DNA of 64,000 nucleotides from the NCBI GenBank assembly GCA_008015505.1, contig SSFR01000003.1, forward strand, positions 62,001-126,000, given 5' to 3'. The DNA comes from Pedobacter sp. (GTDB lineage: Bacteria; Bacteroidota; Bacteroidia; Sphingobacteriales; Sphingobacteriaceae). Under the pieces are notes generated by a model. The model had not been told where the DNA came from, did not search any database, and was given only the letters and a program-made list of their open reading frames with translations. Numbering within the stretch: the first letter of the stretch is position 1; each line of letters opens with the position of its first letter. Below, piece after piece: positions 56,449 through 64,000 of the stretch. The position numbers and the translations under genes are program-made.

Positions 56449-56916
56449 TTGCAGAAGACGGTGAAAACTTACGAGGATACCATAAATGGTACTTTACAGG
56501 CGCGAATTGCCAAGTTGAAAAAATCAAAACTGATACCCGGAATAATCATGACTTGGCAGGGTGCTATCAATACAATTCCTGCAGGGTGGAAACTTTGCCA
56601 AAAACTGAAAGTCAAGTTGATTTTAGGTGCTGAAGCAAATTTTACCGTAGGGGTGACTGGTGGGGCGTGCACGCATCAGTTAAACATATCCGAAATGTCG
56701 GCGCATAAACATCAAGTAGGTAAAGTGCTCGCTCCTGACAACTACAAAAGTTCAGGTAGTTTTCATCCCAGTGACAAGGAGAAATCAGAATTTAGGCCAT
56801 TAAACAGTGAGCAAATAGGTGGCAATCAAGCCTTCAATAACATGCCACCATACTGTGCCTTGGCATACTCTGTCTCATTTCGCTCAAAAATATCCTATAA
56901 TAATTTCATGAAATAA
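56368..56916 (+). pseudogene. Remnant of a phage-tail-collar-type protein C-terminus
   Basis: The open frame from 56368 to 56916 has no ATG and follows an in-frame TAA. It encodes NTLAGFDTDATLVASSDEKI, a short helix, then a tail-collar-type C-terminus: MTWQGAINTIPAGWKLC, LGAEANFTVGVTGGACTHQL, SEMSAHKHQV and IGGNQAFNNMPPYCALAYSV. This matches the end of microcystin-dependent-protein / tail fibre collar domains. The first part of the gene is missing or degraded, so it is probably a relic of a tail-fibre or contractile-injection gene. A TTG at 56449 could start a 155-residue product. Confidence 0.55.
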
Positions 56917-56931
56917 AATTTAAATAGGCTC

Positions 56932-58113
56932 TTAAACCAATTTGCTTACTGCAGATGCCTCCGTCAGATTCAGGCCATCCATCGCTGTAATTAGGTTTAA
57001 TCCGGGCCGCTTACCCACTTCAAGTGATCCAAATTTTCTATCAATTCCCAAATGCATTGCCCCATTCAGCGTTGCCCAAGCAATACTTGTATCTAAAGAA
57101 ATAGATGGAAAATGCTTACTGATTGTTTTGAGCTCCGATAACATACATAACTTGTCATTCGAAGCTAAACTATCAGTACCTAAGCTCATTTTCAATCCAT
57201 TAGCAACAAATATATCAAGCTTGGGAAGCCTATTTTCGATATAAAGATTTGCATTGGGACAAAAACACCAGGTTATATTTCGATCTAAACGATTCACAAA
57301 AGAAATATCTTTCAAACTCGTATACGTATTATGTACCAGGAGCACCTTTTGTTTCTTCGATAATAATGGCACAATCGATTGTATAGAGTCACGGGCTTGT
57401 GGTTTGAAGAATTCAATATCGAATTGCATTCTTTCATAGAAACCTACAAACTCTCCAGACTTGTATCGATAAAACTTATTCTCTTCATCCGACTCCTGAT
57501 TATGGATCGTTAAAACATTATCATTATCACGACAAAAGTGCCGCAGATGACGAAACAAATCTTTAGAAACAGAATAAGGTGCATGTGGTACTATCGATGT
57601 TGGCAGTGAACCAAACTCATCTTTCACAGCTAAACCTGTATCAAACAGCTCATCCACCTTCTCTGGATTAAAACCGAATAATTCAATATAACTATGGTAA
57701 TAAAGCGCACTACTTTCTTTAATTTTTTTCGAGTTAGCAGTATTACAAATATCCCCAACAGCAACAATCCCATTTTCAAACATCATTTGATCGGCCTTTT
57801 CCATGGCTTCTTGCACAAGGTCATCCTCCACCACTCGCTTGCTGCCAATAATGGATTCAATGAACGCAATCAGACCCGCTCCTTTGGAAATCTTTTGATG
57901 CAGATGAGATAATTCCAAATGACAATGCGAATTCACAAAACCAGGAACAATAGTGCCTTGATGATATTCTACTGTTTGCCCTTGAAGCTCAAGGGCATAA
58001 GCATTTTCATAAATCCCTATAATTTCGCCGGCCTCATTAATAGACACAACTCCGTTTCGAATAGGTTCTCCGCTCACAGGTAGTATGTAATCCGCAGAAA
58101 AATTCTTGATCAT
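56932..58113 (-). CDS. Amidohydrolase-superfamily deaminase (possibly aminofutalosine deaminase-like)
   Basis: This 393-residue TIM-barrel metal enzyme has VNSHCHLELSHLHQ (first metal His pair, HxH, plus Glu), IVPHAPYSVSKD and LTIHNQESDEE (His/Glu), and LGTDSLASND (metal Asp). The LELSHL form is typical of aminofutalosine deaminases of the futalosine menaquinone route, but guanine/cytosine-type deaminases are close relatives; no mqn genes are nearby. It converges on the collar remnant (15 bp). Confidence 0.7.
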   Translation of the reverse strand: MIKNFSADYILPVSGEPIRNGVVSINEAGEIIGIYENAYALELQGQTVEYHQGTIVPGFVNSHCHLELSHLHQKISKGAGLIAFIESIIGSKRVVEDDLVQEAMEKADQMMFENGIVAVGDICNTANSKKIKESSALYYHSYIELFGFNPEKVDELFDTGLAVKDEFGSLPTSIVPHAPYSVSKDLFRHLRHFCRDNDNVLTIHNQESDEENKFYRYKSGEFVGFYERMQFDIEFFKPQARDSIQSIVPLLSKKQKVLLVHNTYTSLKDISFVNRLDRNITWCFCPNANLYIENRLPKLDIFVANGLKMSLGTDSLASNDKLCMLSELKTISKHFPSISLDTSIAWATLNGAMHLGIDRKFGSLEVGKRPGLNLITAMDGLNLTEASAVSKLV

Positions 58114-58506
58114 TTAGACGATATTTTTACAATAAGATTCGGTAAGGCACTTAGCTATATCTTATTTATTTATTATAGCACAATACACACCACACAATAA
58201 GAAAAACAAGCAACAAAAACAAATAAAACACTAATTAACAGATAGTTACAAACTATAAAGTACCCGTAAAAAAGCCAATGCAAAAGTATCAAAAAATATC
58301 AATAATAGTATATAATAATTATAATATTAAAAATATATAAATAAATGGAGACTTAACAGCGATTAAAGGTGCCTAATTTTAGAAATTACTTTAGGCTGAC
58401 TCAAACTCATTCTTAGAACGCAAGCCCCCCTTACAACAAATAGGGGCTACTTCAATCGAAGCAGCCCCTATTTGGACATAAAAACTGGGCTCAAAGCCCT
58501 ACTACC
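58114..58506. other. Intergenic region, very A/T-rich, ending in terminator hairpins
   Basis: 58114-58370 is nearly all A and T with no readable frame and should hold the amidohydrolase promoter. 58438-58499 holds two hairpins, the first strong (listed separately), the second GGGCT-CAA-AGCCC at 58487-58499 just beyond the pepO stop codon. Confidence 0.5.
58438..58473 (-). terminator. Intrinsic-type terminator hairpin for pepO
   Basis: AAATAGGGGCTACTT and AAGCAGCCCCTATTT (15-bp arms, one mismatch, 6-base loop CAATCG) lie 34 bp after the stop of the M13 peptidase gene on the minus strand. In that direction the stem is followed by TTTGTTGT-type sequence after the closing TTT. The strong G/C core fits a terminator. 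Confidence 0.7.
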
Positions 58507-60552
58507 TTACCAAATACGTACACGTTCATTTTCTGGACGATACATTTTATCTCCAGGTTTGATATTAAAGGCTATATAAAACGCATCAGTATTTGACAAC
58601 GGTCCATTTACGCGGTACATTGCCGGAGAATGGGGATCTGTATTAATACGCATCCGAATCGCCTCGTCTCGTAGTTTAATTCGCCATACTTGAGCAAAGG
58701 ACAAAAAGAAGCGCTGATCAGCAGTAAGACCGTCTACTTTTTCATTGCGCTTTCCCTGTTCGGTCATCTTAAATGCCTGGTAAGCAATAGCCAAACCACC
58801 GATATCTGCAATGTTTTCACCAAGTGTTAAATTACCATTCACCTTCAAATTGTCTAAGACCGCATACTGATTATATTGATTGACAATAGCTTGTGTTTTT
58901 GCTTTGAATTTTTCAGCATCTACTTTTGTCCACCAATCCTTCAAATTACCATTTTGATCATATTGTCTACCCTGGTCATCAAAACCATGGGTCATCTCAT
59001 GACCAATAACAGCACCAATAGCGCCATAGTTAATCGCATCATCAGCACCAAAATCAAAGAATGGGAACTGTAAAATTCCTGCTGGAAAAACGATTTCATT
59101 AAAACTTGGATTGTAGTAGGCATTCACTGTAGGTGGCGTCATCCCCCACTCTGTTCGATCAACAGGCTTATTCAGTTTTTTGATCATCTCCTGATAATCA
59201 TGTCTACTGATAGACTGCATATTTTGATAATAACTTGTACGATCTATTTGTACATCATCGTAGTTTTTCCACTTATCGGGATAGCCAATTTTTTTCATAA
59301 ACTTCTCTAATTTGGCTAATGCACATGCCTTCGTTTCAGCACTCATCCAGTCTAATTTCTCGATACGCGACTTATAAACTGATTGCAAATTATTCACCAA
59401 TACCAACATGCGTTCTTTCGCCTCTGGCTTAAAATACCGAGCAACGTAAAGCTGACCTAAAAGCTCGCCCAAGCCCCCGTCTACCCCCCTGGCTATTCTT
59501 TTCCAGCGTTCTTTTTGCTGCTTTTGCCCATTAAGTGCTTTCCCATAGAAATCAAACCGAGCATTGTCAAAGTCCTTACTTAAATAGGGCGCAGCATCAC
59601 TCACAGCCTCAAACTTGAGTTTTGCTTTCCAAATGGCTATGGGTTGGGTTTTGAGTAGTTTATTTAACGTTTGATAGTATTTAGGTTGGCCGACTAATAA
59701 TGTATCTGTTTTTATCAACATGCGATCTAGCACGTTTTTTAAATCAATATCTGGAATCTGCTTCTGAAACTCAACTACCGAAAACTTGTTGTAATTTTTA
59801 ATCGGATCACGAAGTTCAACGGGCGTCGAGTGCGACCCGGCAATAGCTGTTTCCAACTTTAAGATGGCGTCGGCTTGCTTACTAGCAGTAGCTCCATCAA
59901 GCCCAATCAACGTAAATAATTTGGCGATGTATGCCACATATGCTTTACGAATTTGCTGTGTAGCTACATCATTATTAAAATAATAATCCCGATTGGGTAA
60001 TCCTAAACCTGCTTGACCAAGGCCCACTGTATTTTTAGTACTGATTTTATCATCGGGACCTACACCAAGCCCAAGTAAAAATTCATTTCCTTCTTTATAC
60101 TCGTCAGCGACCAGATTAAGTAGTTCTTTATAATTCGTTATGGCATCTATTTTACTCAGCAGTGGTTTTATAGGACTATAACCCAACTTCTCAATATGGA
60201 GCGTATCCATGCCACTCAAGTAAAAGTCAGCTACCTTCTGCTCGGTGCCCCCACCAGGATTATTTTTTGCAGCAATTTCTTCTAGTATTTTCTTGATATT
60301 CTTTTGATTATCATCCGCCAAAGTATAAAAAGACCCCCAAGCTGTTTCAGATGCAGGTATTTCAGTATGCTTCACCCAATTACCACTTGCATATTGGAAA
60401 AAATTATCACCCGGCCGAACTGTAGTGTCCATACAAGTTTTATCAAAAAACACAGTACGCACTTGGGTACTACCCTCATGATTAGAGCTTTTGTTCTTGC
60501 AAGCTACCAAGCTTAATGGCACTGCTAACCATAGTAAATGATTTAACTTCAT
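58507..60552 (-). CDS. pepO: M13-family zinc metallopeptidase (neprilysin/PepO-like) lipoprotein
   Basis: This 681-residue protein has a lipobox (LSLVAC, Cys19), so it is anchored in the envelope. It has the M13 N-domain (CMDTTVRPGDNFFQYASGNWVKHTEIP), the substrate motif VNAYYNPSFNEIVFPAGILQ, the zinc motif IGHEMTHGFDDQGRQYD (HExxH) and the third ligand Glu in GENIADIGG, ending YRPENERVRIW. It cleaves peptides in the periplasm or at the surface. It stands alone and ends at a strong hairpin. Confidence 0.93.
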   Translation of the reverse strand: MKLNHLLWLAVPLSLVACKNKSSNHEGSTQVRTVFFDKTCMDTTVRPGDNFFQYASGNWVKHTEIPASETAWGSFYTLADDNQKNIKKILEEIAAKNNPGGGTEQKVADFYLSGMDTLHIEKLGYSPIKPLLSKIDAITNYKELLNLVADEYKEGNEFLLGLGVGPDDKISTKNTVGLGQAGLGLPNRDYYFNNDVATQQIRKAYVAYIAKLFTLIGLDGATASKQADAILKLETAIAGSHSTPVELRDPIKNYNKFSVVEFQKQIPDIDLKNVLDRMLIKTDTLLVGQPKYYQTLNKLLKTQPIAIWKAKLKFEAVSDAAPYLSKDFDNARFDFYGKALNGQKQQKERWKRIARGVDGGLGELLGQLYVARYFKPEAKERMLVLVNNLQSVYKSRIEKLDWMSAETKACALAKLEKFMKKIGYPDKWKNYDDVQIDRTSYYQNMQSISRHDYQEMIKKLNKPVDRTEWGMTPPTVNAYYNPSFNEIVFPAGILQFPFFDFGADDAINYGAIGAVIGHEMTHGFDDQGRQYDQNGNLKDWWTKVDAEKFKAKTQAIVNQYNQYAVLDNLKVNGNLTLGENIADIGGLAIAYQAFKMTEQGKRNEKVDGLTADQRFFLSFAQVWRIKLRDEAIRMRINTDPHSPAMYRVNGPLSNTDAFYIAFNIKPGDKMYRPENERVRIW

Positions 60553-60643
60553 ACTTCTTTTATTTTTTAATTTAATTGCAAGTATAATAAATTAAATCAC
60601 CAAGAAAATAAGAACATAAGAAGAATTAATGGGCTGACGTGTG

Positions 60644-61015
60644 TCAAATCACCCTCACCAACAATGATCCTAAATACAAGCCCACTACACTTAAAACAAA
60701 ATTGGCTGCAATATTGGTGAACCCCAAACCATCCTGACCTGTTTTGAAAAGCTCTACTGTCTCAAAAATAAAAGCAGAATAGGTACTAAATCCTCCACAA
60801 AAGCCAGTGATCAATAATAGCTTAAGATGATAATTCAGATTTAGCCTTTCAACCCCCAACGTCAAAATAACACCAAATGCCATACAACTTAAAAAATTAG
60901 CCGTAAGCGTTGCAAATGGGAATGACAGCTGCCAAATTTTATAAAACTTTCCAACCAGTAGACGAGACACACTACCCAATCCACCGCCCAAAAATACCAA
61001 TGCGATGTCTTTCAT
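60644..61015 (-). CDS. crcB: Fluoride ion channel FluC (CrcB)
   Basis: This 123-residue protein has four membrane helices with the family motifs LGGGLGSVSRLLVG (helix 1), ATLTANFLSCMAFG and LLLITGFCGGFSTYSAF. It works as a dual-topology dimer that exports fluoride through the inner membrane. It follows the SerB-ACT gene by 23 bp on the same strand. No fluoride riboswitch pattern was seen upstream. Confidence 0.93.
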   Translation of the reverse strand: MKDIALVFLGGGLGSVSRLLVGKFYKIWQLSFPFATLTANFLSCMAFGVILTLGVERLNLNYHLKLLLITGFCGGFSTYSAFIFETVELFKTGQDGLGFTNIAANFVLSVVGLYLGSLLVRVI

Positions 61016-61038
61016 ATAAGTATAGGTTTATTCATCAT

Positions 61039-62331
61039 TTAATAAAGTACACGAAATTTGATGGTATGATTAATTTGTTTTAACTCTTTAAGCACTTGTT
61101 TGTCATACTGACTATTGATATCAGTTATGGCGTATCCAATTTGATCATTAGTCATCAGAAATTGTCCAACAATGTTGATACCATTCTGAGCAAAAACCTG
61201 ATTGATCTGAGCCATCACCCCAGGAACATTCTCATGAATGTGAATTAAACGGTGCGCACCCTGCATTCGAGGCAGCTGAAGATTGGGGAAGTTTGCACTC
61301 AAATAGGTGTCTCCTTTATTAATAAAATCGATCATCCGCTTGGGAATAAATGTAATATTGCGCGGATTATTTTTAGGATCGTCAAATACGACTACTCCCA
61401 TCTGGGTACACACATTCAATGCTATTTTTTGCTTACTACTTCCCAGATAACCGATCACCTTGAGTTTTGATGCCAGTTGTAATTTTTCCTCATTCAAAGT
61501 CCCACCATCAGATAAAAGAATCATATCCACCTCAGCCATATCATGCATTTCAATATGCTTTGCCTGCTCAATAGCAAATCCATCTTTTTTGAGTAATTGC
61601 ACCGCCTGATCAGGCACCCCACCAATCACTAAACATAAAATTCTATTCTTCGGGTAGGAAATAGCCATGGGTAACTTATTTACGTACAAAAACTCATCAA
61701 AGCTAGGTGTGATATGATCGGCCTTTTCAAGCACCATTTTACGTTCAATATTTTCAGTAAAAGCATAAAATTTTTTAATCATGCCCAGTTCTTTTAATTG
61801 AAAGTCAGAATAACCATCTCCAATACCATAGACCTCACCCGAAAGCTGCAGGGTCTTCAATAGTTTCACTTTCCCACCCTCTTCCGAAAGTGGGTTACGA
61901 TCATCATATCCAATAATATTCCCCAAATCATCAAACAGGAAACTATTGGCATAAATATTTTCTTTACGAATATGATAAGGAAGAACAACAGGAGTGATGA
62001 ACTCTTTGAATCCACCGGAAACAATCAAAACCTCATCCGCATGTTTTTTAAAAAAATCTTTATTCCGCAAAAAAGAAGCAGACACTTTTTTTTTCAAACG
62101 TGTAACGAGCTGCTTGAGATGCGTCAAATTCGCCTCTAAGAGACTCACTCGCTGATGCAAGCTCTCTCGAAAAGACAGCTTCCCCTCCATAGACAACTGA
62201 GTTAAAGAGTCTATACTTTGATAAATGACTTCTCTATCTGGGTGTTTTTTTAAAGAAATACGAGCAAGCTCATCCAATGCTTCAACTTGGGTAAATGTGC
62301 TGTCAAAATCAATGATGTAAGTTGCTTTCAT
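61039..62331 (-). CDS. SerB-type phosphatase fused to a SerA remnant and ACT domain
   Basis: This 430-residue protein has three parts. Residues 1-215 are a HAD phosphatase of SerB type (DFDSTFT nucleophile, LIVSGGFKEF, GIGDGYSDFQLK). Residues 225-330 resemble the N-terminus of D-3-phosphoglycerate dehydrogenase (LASKLKVIGYLGSSKQKIAL, MGVVVFDDPKNNPRN). Residues 358-430 are the SerA-type ACT domain (HRLIHIHENVPGVMAQINQV, ending IKFRVLY). Bacteroidota often have the full SerB-SerA-ACT fusion of about 630 residues. Here the NAD-binding catalytic domain is missing between PKNNPRN and FIPKRMIDFINKG. It probably still dephosphorylates phosphoserine and may sense serine by ACT. Confidence 0.8.
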   Translation of the reverse strand: MKATYIIDFDSTFTQVEALDELARISLKKHPDREVIYQSIDSLTQLSMEGKLSFRESLHQRVSLLEANLTHLKQLVTRLKKKVSASFLRNKDFFKKHADEVLIVSGGFKEFITPVVLPYHIRKENIYANSFLFDDLGNIIGYDDRNPLSEEGGKVKLLKTLQLSGEVYGIGDGYSDFQLKELGMIKKFYAFTENIERKMVLEKADHITPSFDEFLYVNKLPMAISYPKNRILCLVIGGVPDQAVQLLKKDGFAIEQAKHIEMHDMAEVDMILLSDGGTLNEEKLQLASKLKVIGYLGSSKQKIALNVCTQMGVVVFDDPKNNPRNITFIPKRMIDFINKGDTYLSANFPNLQLPRMQGAHRLIHIHENVPGVMAQINQVFAQNGINIVGQFLMTNDQIGYAITDINSQYDKQVLKELKQINHTIKFRVLY

Positions 62332-62346
62332 TCTTCAAAATCATAT

Positions 62347-63300
62347 TTAAGAAATCAGTTTAATTGCTGAATCGGAAAGAAAACCCTGATCGCAAATTTC
62401 TGCAATAACTTGCTTAATTGGTCTAAATTCAAAACTAATTGCACTTTGAATTTTCGAATTTAAATAAACTCTTTTCTTAAACATACTTGGTGTCATTTCT
62501 TTTGTCAAAAGTAAACTAGCCCATGCCATCCAAGACCTTAGCTTTTTGCGAGGCGGATTCACACACAAACGATGAGCAATTTCTGCAAACAAGTCACGAT
62601 AAAACCAATTTTCGGCGCTAACAATATACCGTTCCGCTGAAAAATCACTATTCATTAGTGCTATCATGCTCTGAGCCACATCTTCCACAGCCACAAAACC
62701 ACATGCACCTTGAGGATAATACCACTGCCCCTTTTGAACCATTTTAAATAACCCCCCACTTCCACATGTTTCTGCATTTTTCCCCAAAATAATGGACGGG
62801 TTTACAATCACCGCATTTAGTCCCTCAGCAATAGCTCGAAAAACTTCCATCTCACTCTCGTATTTTGAGATAGCATAATTGGTTCGTTTACCTGTCAAGT
62901 CCCAAGAGTCTTTCTCGGTAATAAACTGATTTAATTTACCATCCCCCAAAGCCGCAATCGAACTCACATGTACTAACTTTTTAATATTTTTTTGCAAACA
63001 AAGATTCACCACATTGGCTGTGCCTTGCACATTGGTTTGTAGCATTTTCTTTTTGTCGGAGGGCTCCTTCGAAATCATCGCTGCACAATGATACACTTGC
63101 TCTACATGCTCAAAAGCCTCTTCCAACGAAAAGTAATCCAGCACATCGGCATCCATCCAATAGATCTTCTTTTGATTCTTTAAAATATCAGGGACTAGCG
63201 AAGTACTACGCTTTATTGCCCGTATGGGCTCATGGTGGGATATCAGTTGCCGAACTAATTCTGAGCCTAAAAATCCCGTCGCACCGGTAACCAAGATCAT
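62347..63300 (-). CDS. NAD(P)-dependent epimerase/dehydratase-like protein (extended SDR)
   Basis: This 317-residue protein has the extended short-chain dehydrogenase pattern: VTGATGFLGSELVRQL (GxxGxxG), HVSSIAALG, and YAISKYESE (YxxxK catalytic pair). It resembles dihydroflavonol reductase/NAD-epimerase-type enzymes acting on sugar nucleotides or steroid-like substrates. Substrate unknown. It is 15 bp upstream of the SerB-ACT gene on the same strand and divergent from the arginase-like gene (77 bp). Confidence 0.85.
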   Translation of the reverse strand: MILVTGATGFLGSELVRQLISHHEPIRAIKRSTSLVPDILKNQKKIYWMDADVLDYFSLEEAFEHVEQVYHCAAMISKEPSDKKKMLQTNVQGTANVVNLCLQKNIKKLVHVSSIAALGDGKLNQFITEKDSWDLTGKRTNYAISKYESEMEVFRAIAEGLNAVIVNPSIILGKNAETCGSGGLFKMVQKGQWYYPQGACGFVAVEDVAQSMIALMNSDFSAERYIVSAENWFYRDLFAEIAHRLCVNPPRKKLRSWMAWASLLLTKEMTPSMFKKRVYLNSKIQSAISFEFRPIKQVIAEICDQGFLSDSAIKLIS

Positions 63301-63377
63301 CGAATGATTTTTTTATATACGTGCTCAAATTAACATAATAAAGTTGATATTTGATTCTCTCCTTTTAGCTCAATACC

Positions 63378-64000
63378 ATGTCGTTAGCCTCTTTTTTTTC
63401 GCCTGTAGATTTAAGTAAGTTATCCTATAAACACGATGACTACATTTCTAATATGGCAACAAGCGTTACCATCCACCAAGGAGTTTTTCCTGATTTAGCT
63501 AATAATAGCTACGATATTGCGCTCATCGGCGTACTCGAAGACAGACATTCCATCCGTAACAAAGGAACAGCCTTAGCTCCTGATGCTTTTCGTAAAAAAT
63601 TTTATCAATTGAACCAGGGAAGCCACCTAACAAGAATTGTAGACTTAGGCAATATCAAAGCCGGCCACAAATTATCAGATACCTATGTTGCACTCAAACT
63701 GATCCTTGTTGAACTAATCACCCTAAACATCACCCCCGTCATTATCGGAGGGGGACAAGACCTCACCTATGCACAGTACATGGCCTATGAAGATCTGGAA
63801 CAAAGAGTAGATCTTTTAGTTGTAGACTCCCGCCTGGATATGGGAGAAAACCCAGAAGGAACAATCGAAACCACATCCACTTCCTATCTGAACAAGATAT
63901 TCTTACATGAACCCAATTACCTTTTTAATTTTAGCAACCTGGGTTATCAAACCTATTTTGTTCATCAAGACCATCTTAAGGTACTAGACAAACTCTATTT
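63378..64000 (+). CDS. Arginase/formimidoylglutamase-fold protein, 5' part (runs off the window)
   Basis: From the ATG at 63378 the frame stays open to the window end (207 complete codons). It has the ureohydrolase N-terminal layout: ALIGVLEDRHSIRNKGTALA, PVIIGGGQDLTYAQY and LVVDSRLDMGE. In real arginases the metal loops read GG(D/G)H and DAHxD; here the His are replaced (Gln in GGGQD, Arg in DSRLD). So the metal centre is probably incomplete. A Bacteroidota subfamily has such changes; its function is unknown. Confidence is limited by the missing 3' part. Confidence 0.7.
   Translation, partial: MSLASFFSPVDLSKLSYKHDDYISNMATSVTIHQGVFPDLANNSYDIALIGVLEDRHSIRNKGTALAPDAFRKKFYQLNQGSHLTRIVDLGNIKAGHKLSDTYVALKLILVELITLNITPVIIGGGQDLTYAQYMAYEDLEQRVDLLVVDSRLDMGENPEGTIETTSTSYLNKIFLHEPNYLFNFSNLGYQTYFVHQDHLKVLDKLY

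Overview
The window comes from a low-GC member of the Bacteroidota. The evidence is a type IX secretion (T9SS) C-terminal sorting domain, a SusC/CirA-like TonB receptor with a carboxypeptidase-regulatory N-domain, class III glutamine synthetase, DUF4290, DUF4292 and DUF5686 proteins, a SerB protein fused to SerA-derived parts, and TAnnTTTG-type -7 promoter elements. The gene content resembles Sphingobacteriia/Cytophagia; this placement is inference. No rRNA, tRNA, CRISPR array or prophage was recognised. A decayed IS5-like element, frameshifts in homopolymer runs and domain losses point to some genome erosion.

Layout. 1-9 kb: 3' end of smc, then a convergent block TPR protein > DUF4292 lipoprotein > EnvC-like LytM protein > two TatA-like genes, then glnN. 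9-18 kb: murA, an acetyltransferase, DUF4290, a UvrD/PcrA helicase, an eRF1-like protein, carA, a methyltransferase, panB and an RluA-type pseudouridine synthase. 18.5-24 kb: a tandem family of secreted beta-propeller proteins. Copy 1 is split by the IS element, copy 2 is only an N-terminal stub, and copy 3 is near-complete but broken by a -1 frameshift at an A9 run. 24-31 kb: a lipoprotein, a TonB receptor broken at a G6 run, a Rieske-like lipoprotein without visible ligands, pheS, a PIN toxin/antitoxin pair and kbl. 31-38 kb: trhO and a surface-glycan group (methyltransferase, GT2, GT-C-like membrane protein, O-antigen ligase/TPR). 38-48 kb: purL, a DUF5686 outer-membrane protein, trmN6, a phosphodiesterase, fbp, rnhA, dut, a flippase, acylphosphatase and a nitronate monooxygenase-like enzyme.

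49-56 kb is the most unusual region. Four same-strand genes encode two large related proteins of unknown function with one membrane segment each, a 736-residue protein whose N-terminal half closely resembles the autocatalytic peptide backbone N-methyltransferases of borosin RiPPs, and an Fe(II)/2-oxoglutarate oxygenase. The borosin-like enzyme keeps the Tyr/Arg/Tyr catalytic constellation and a helical segment like the borosin-binding domain, followed by a novel C-terminal half with a duplicated beta unit. The second large protein carries an aspartate-rich Asp/Val/Thr/Ile repeat and ends with a helical segment plus a hydrophobic tail that could be a substrate. I propose this as a candidate undescribed borosin-like peptide-modification locus. 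A tail-collar gene remnant lies divergently beside it.

56-64 kb: an amidohydrolase, an M13 metallopeptidase, a FluC/CrcB channel, a SerB-ACT protein that has lost the SerA catalytic domain, an NAD-dependent epimerase-like protein, and the 5' part of an arginase-fold protein with altered metal ligands.
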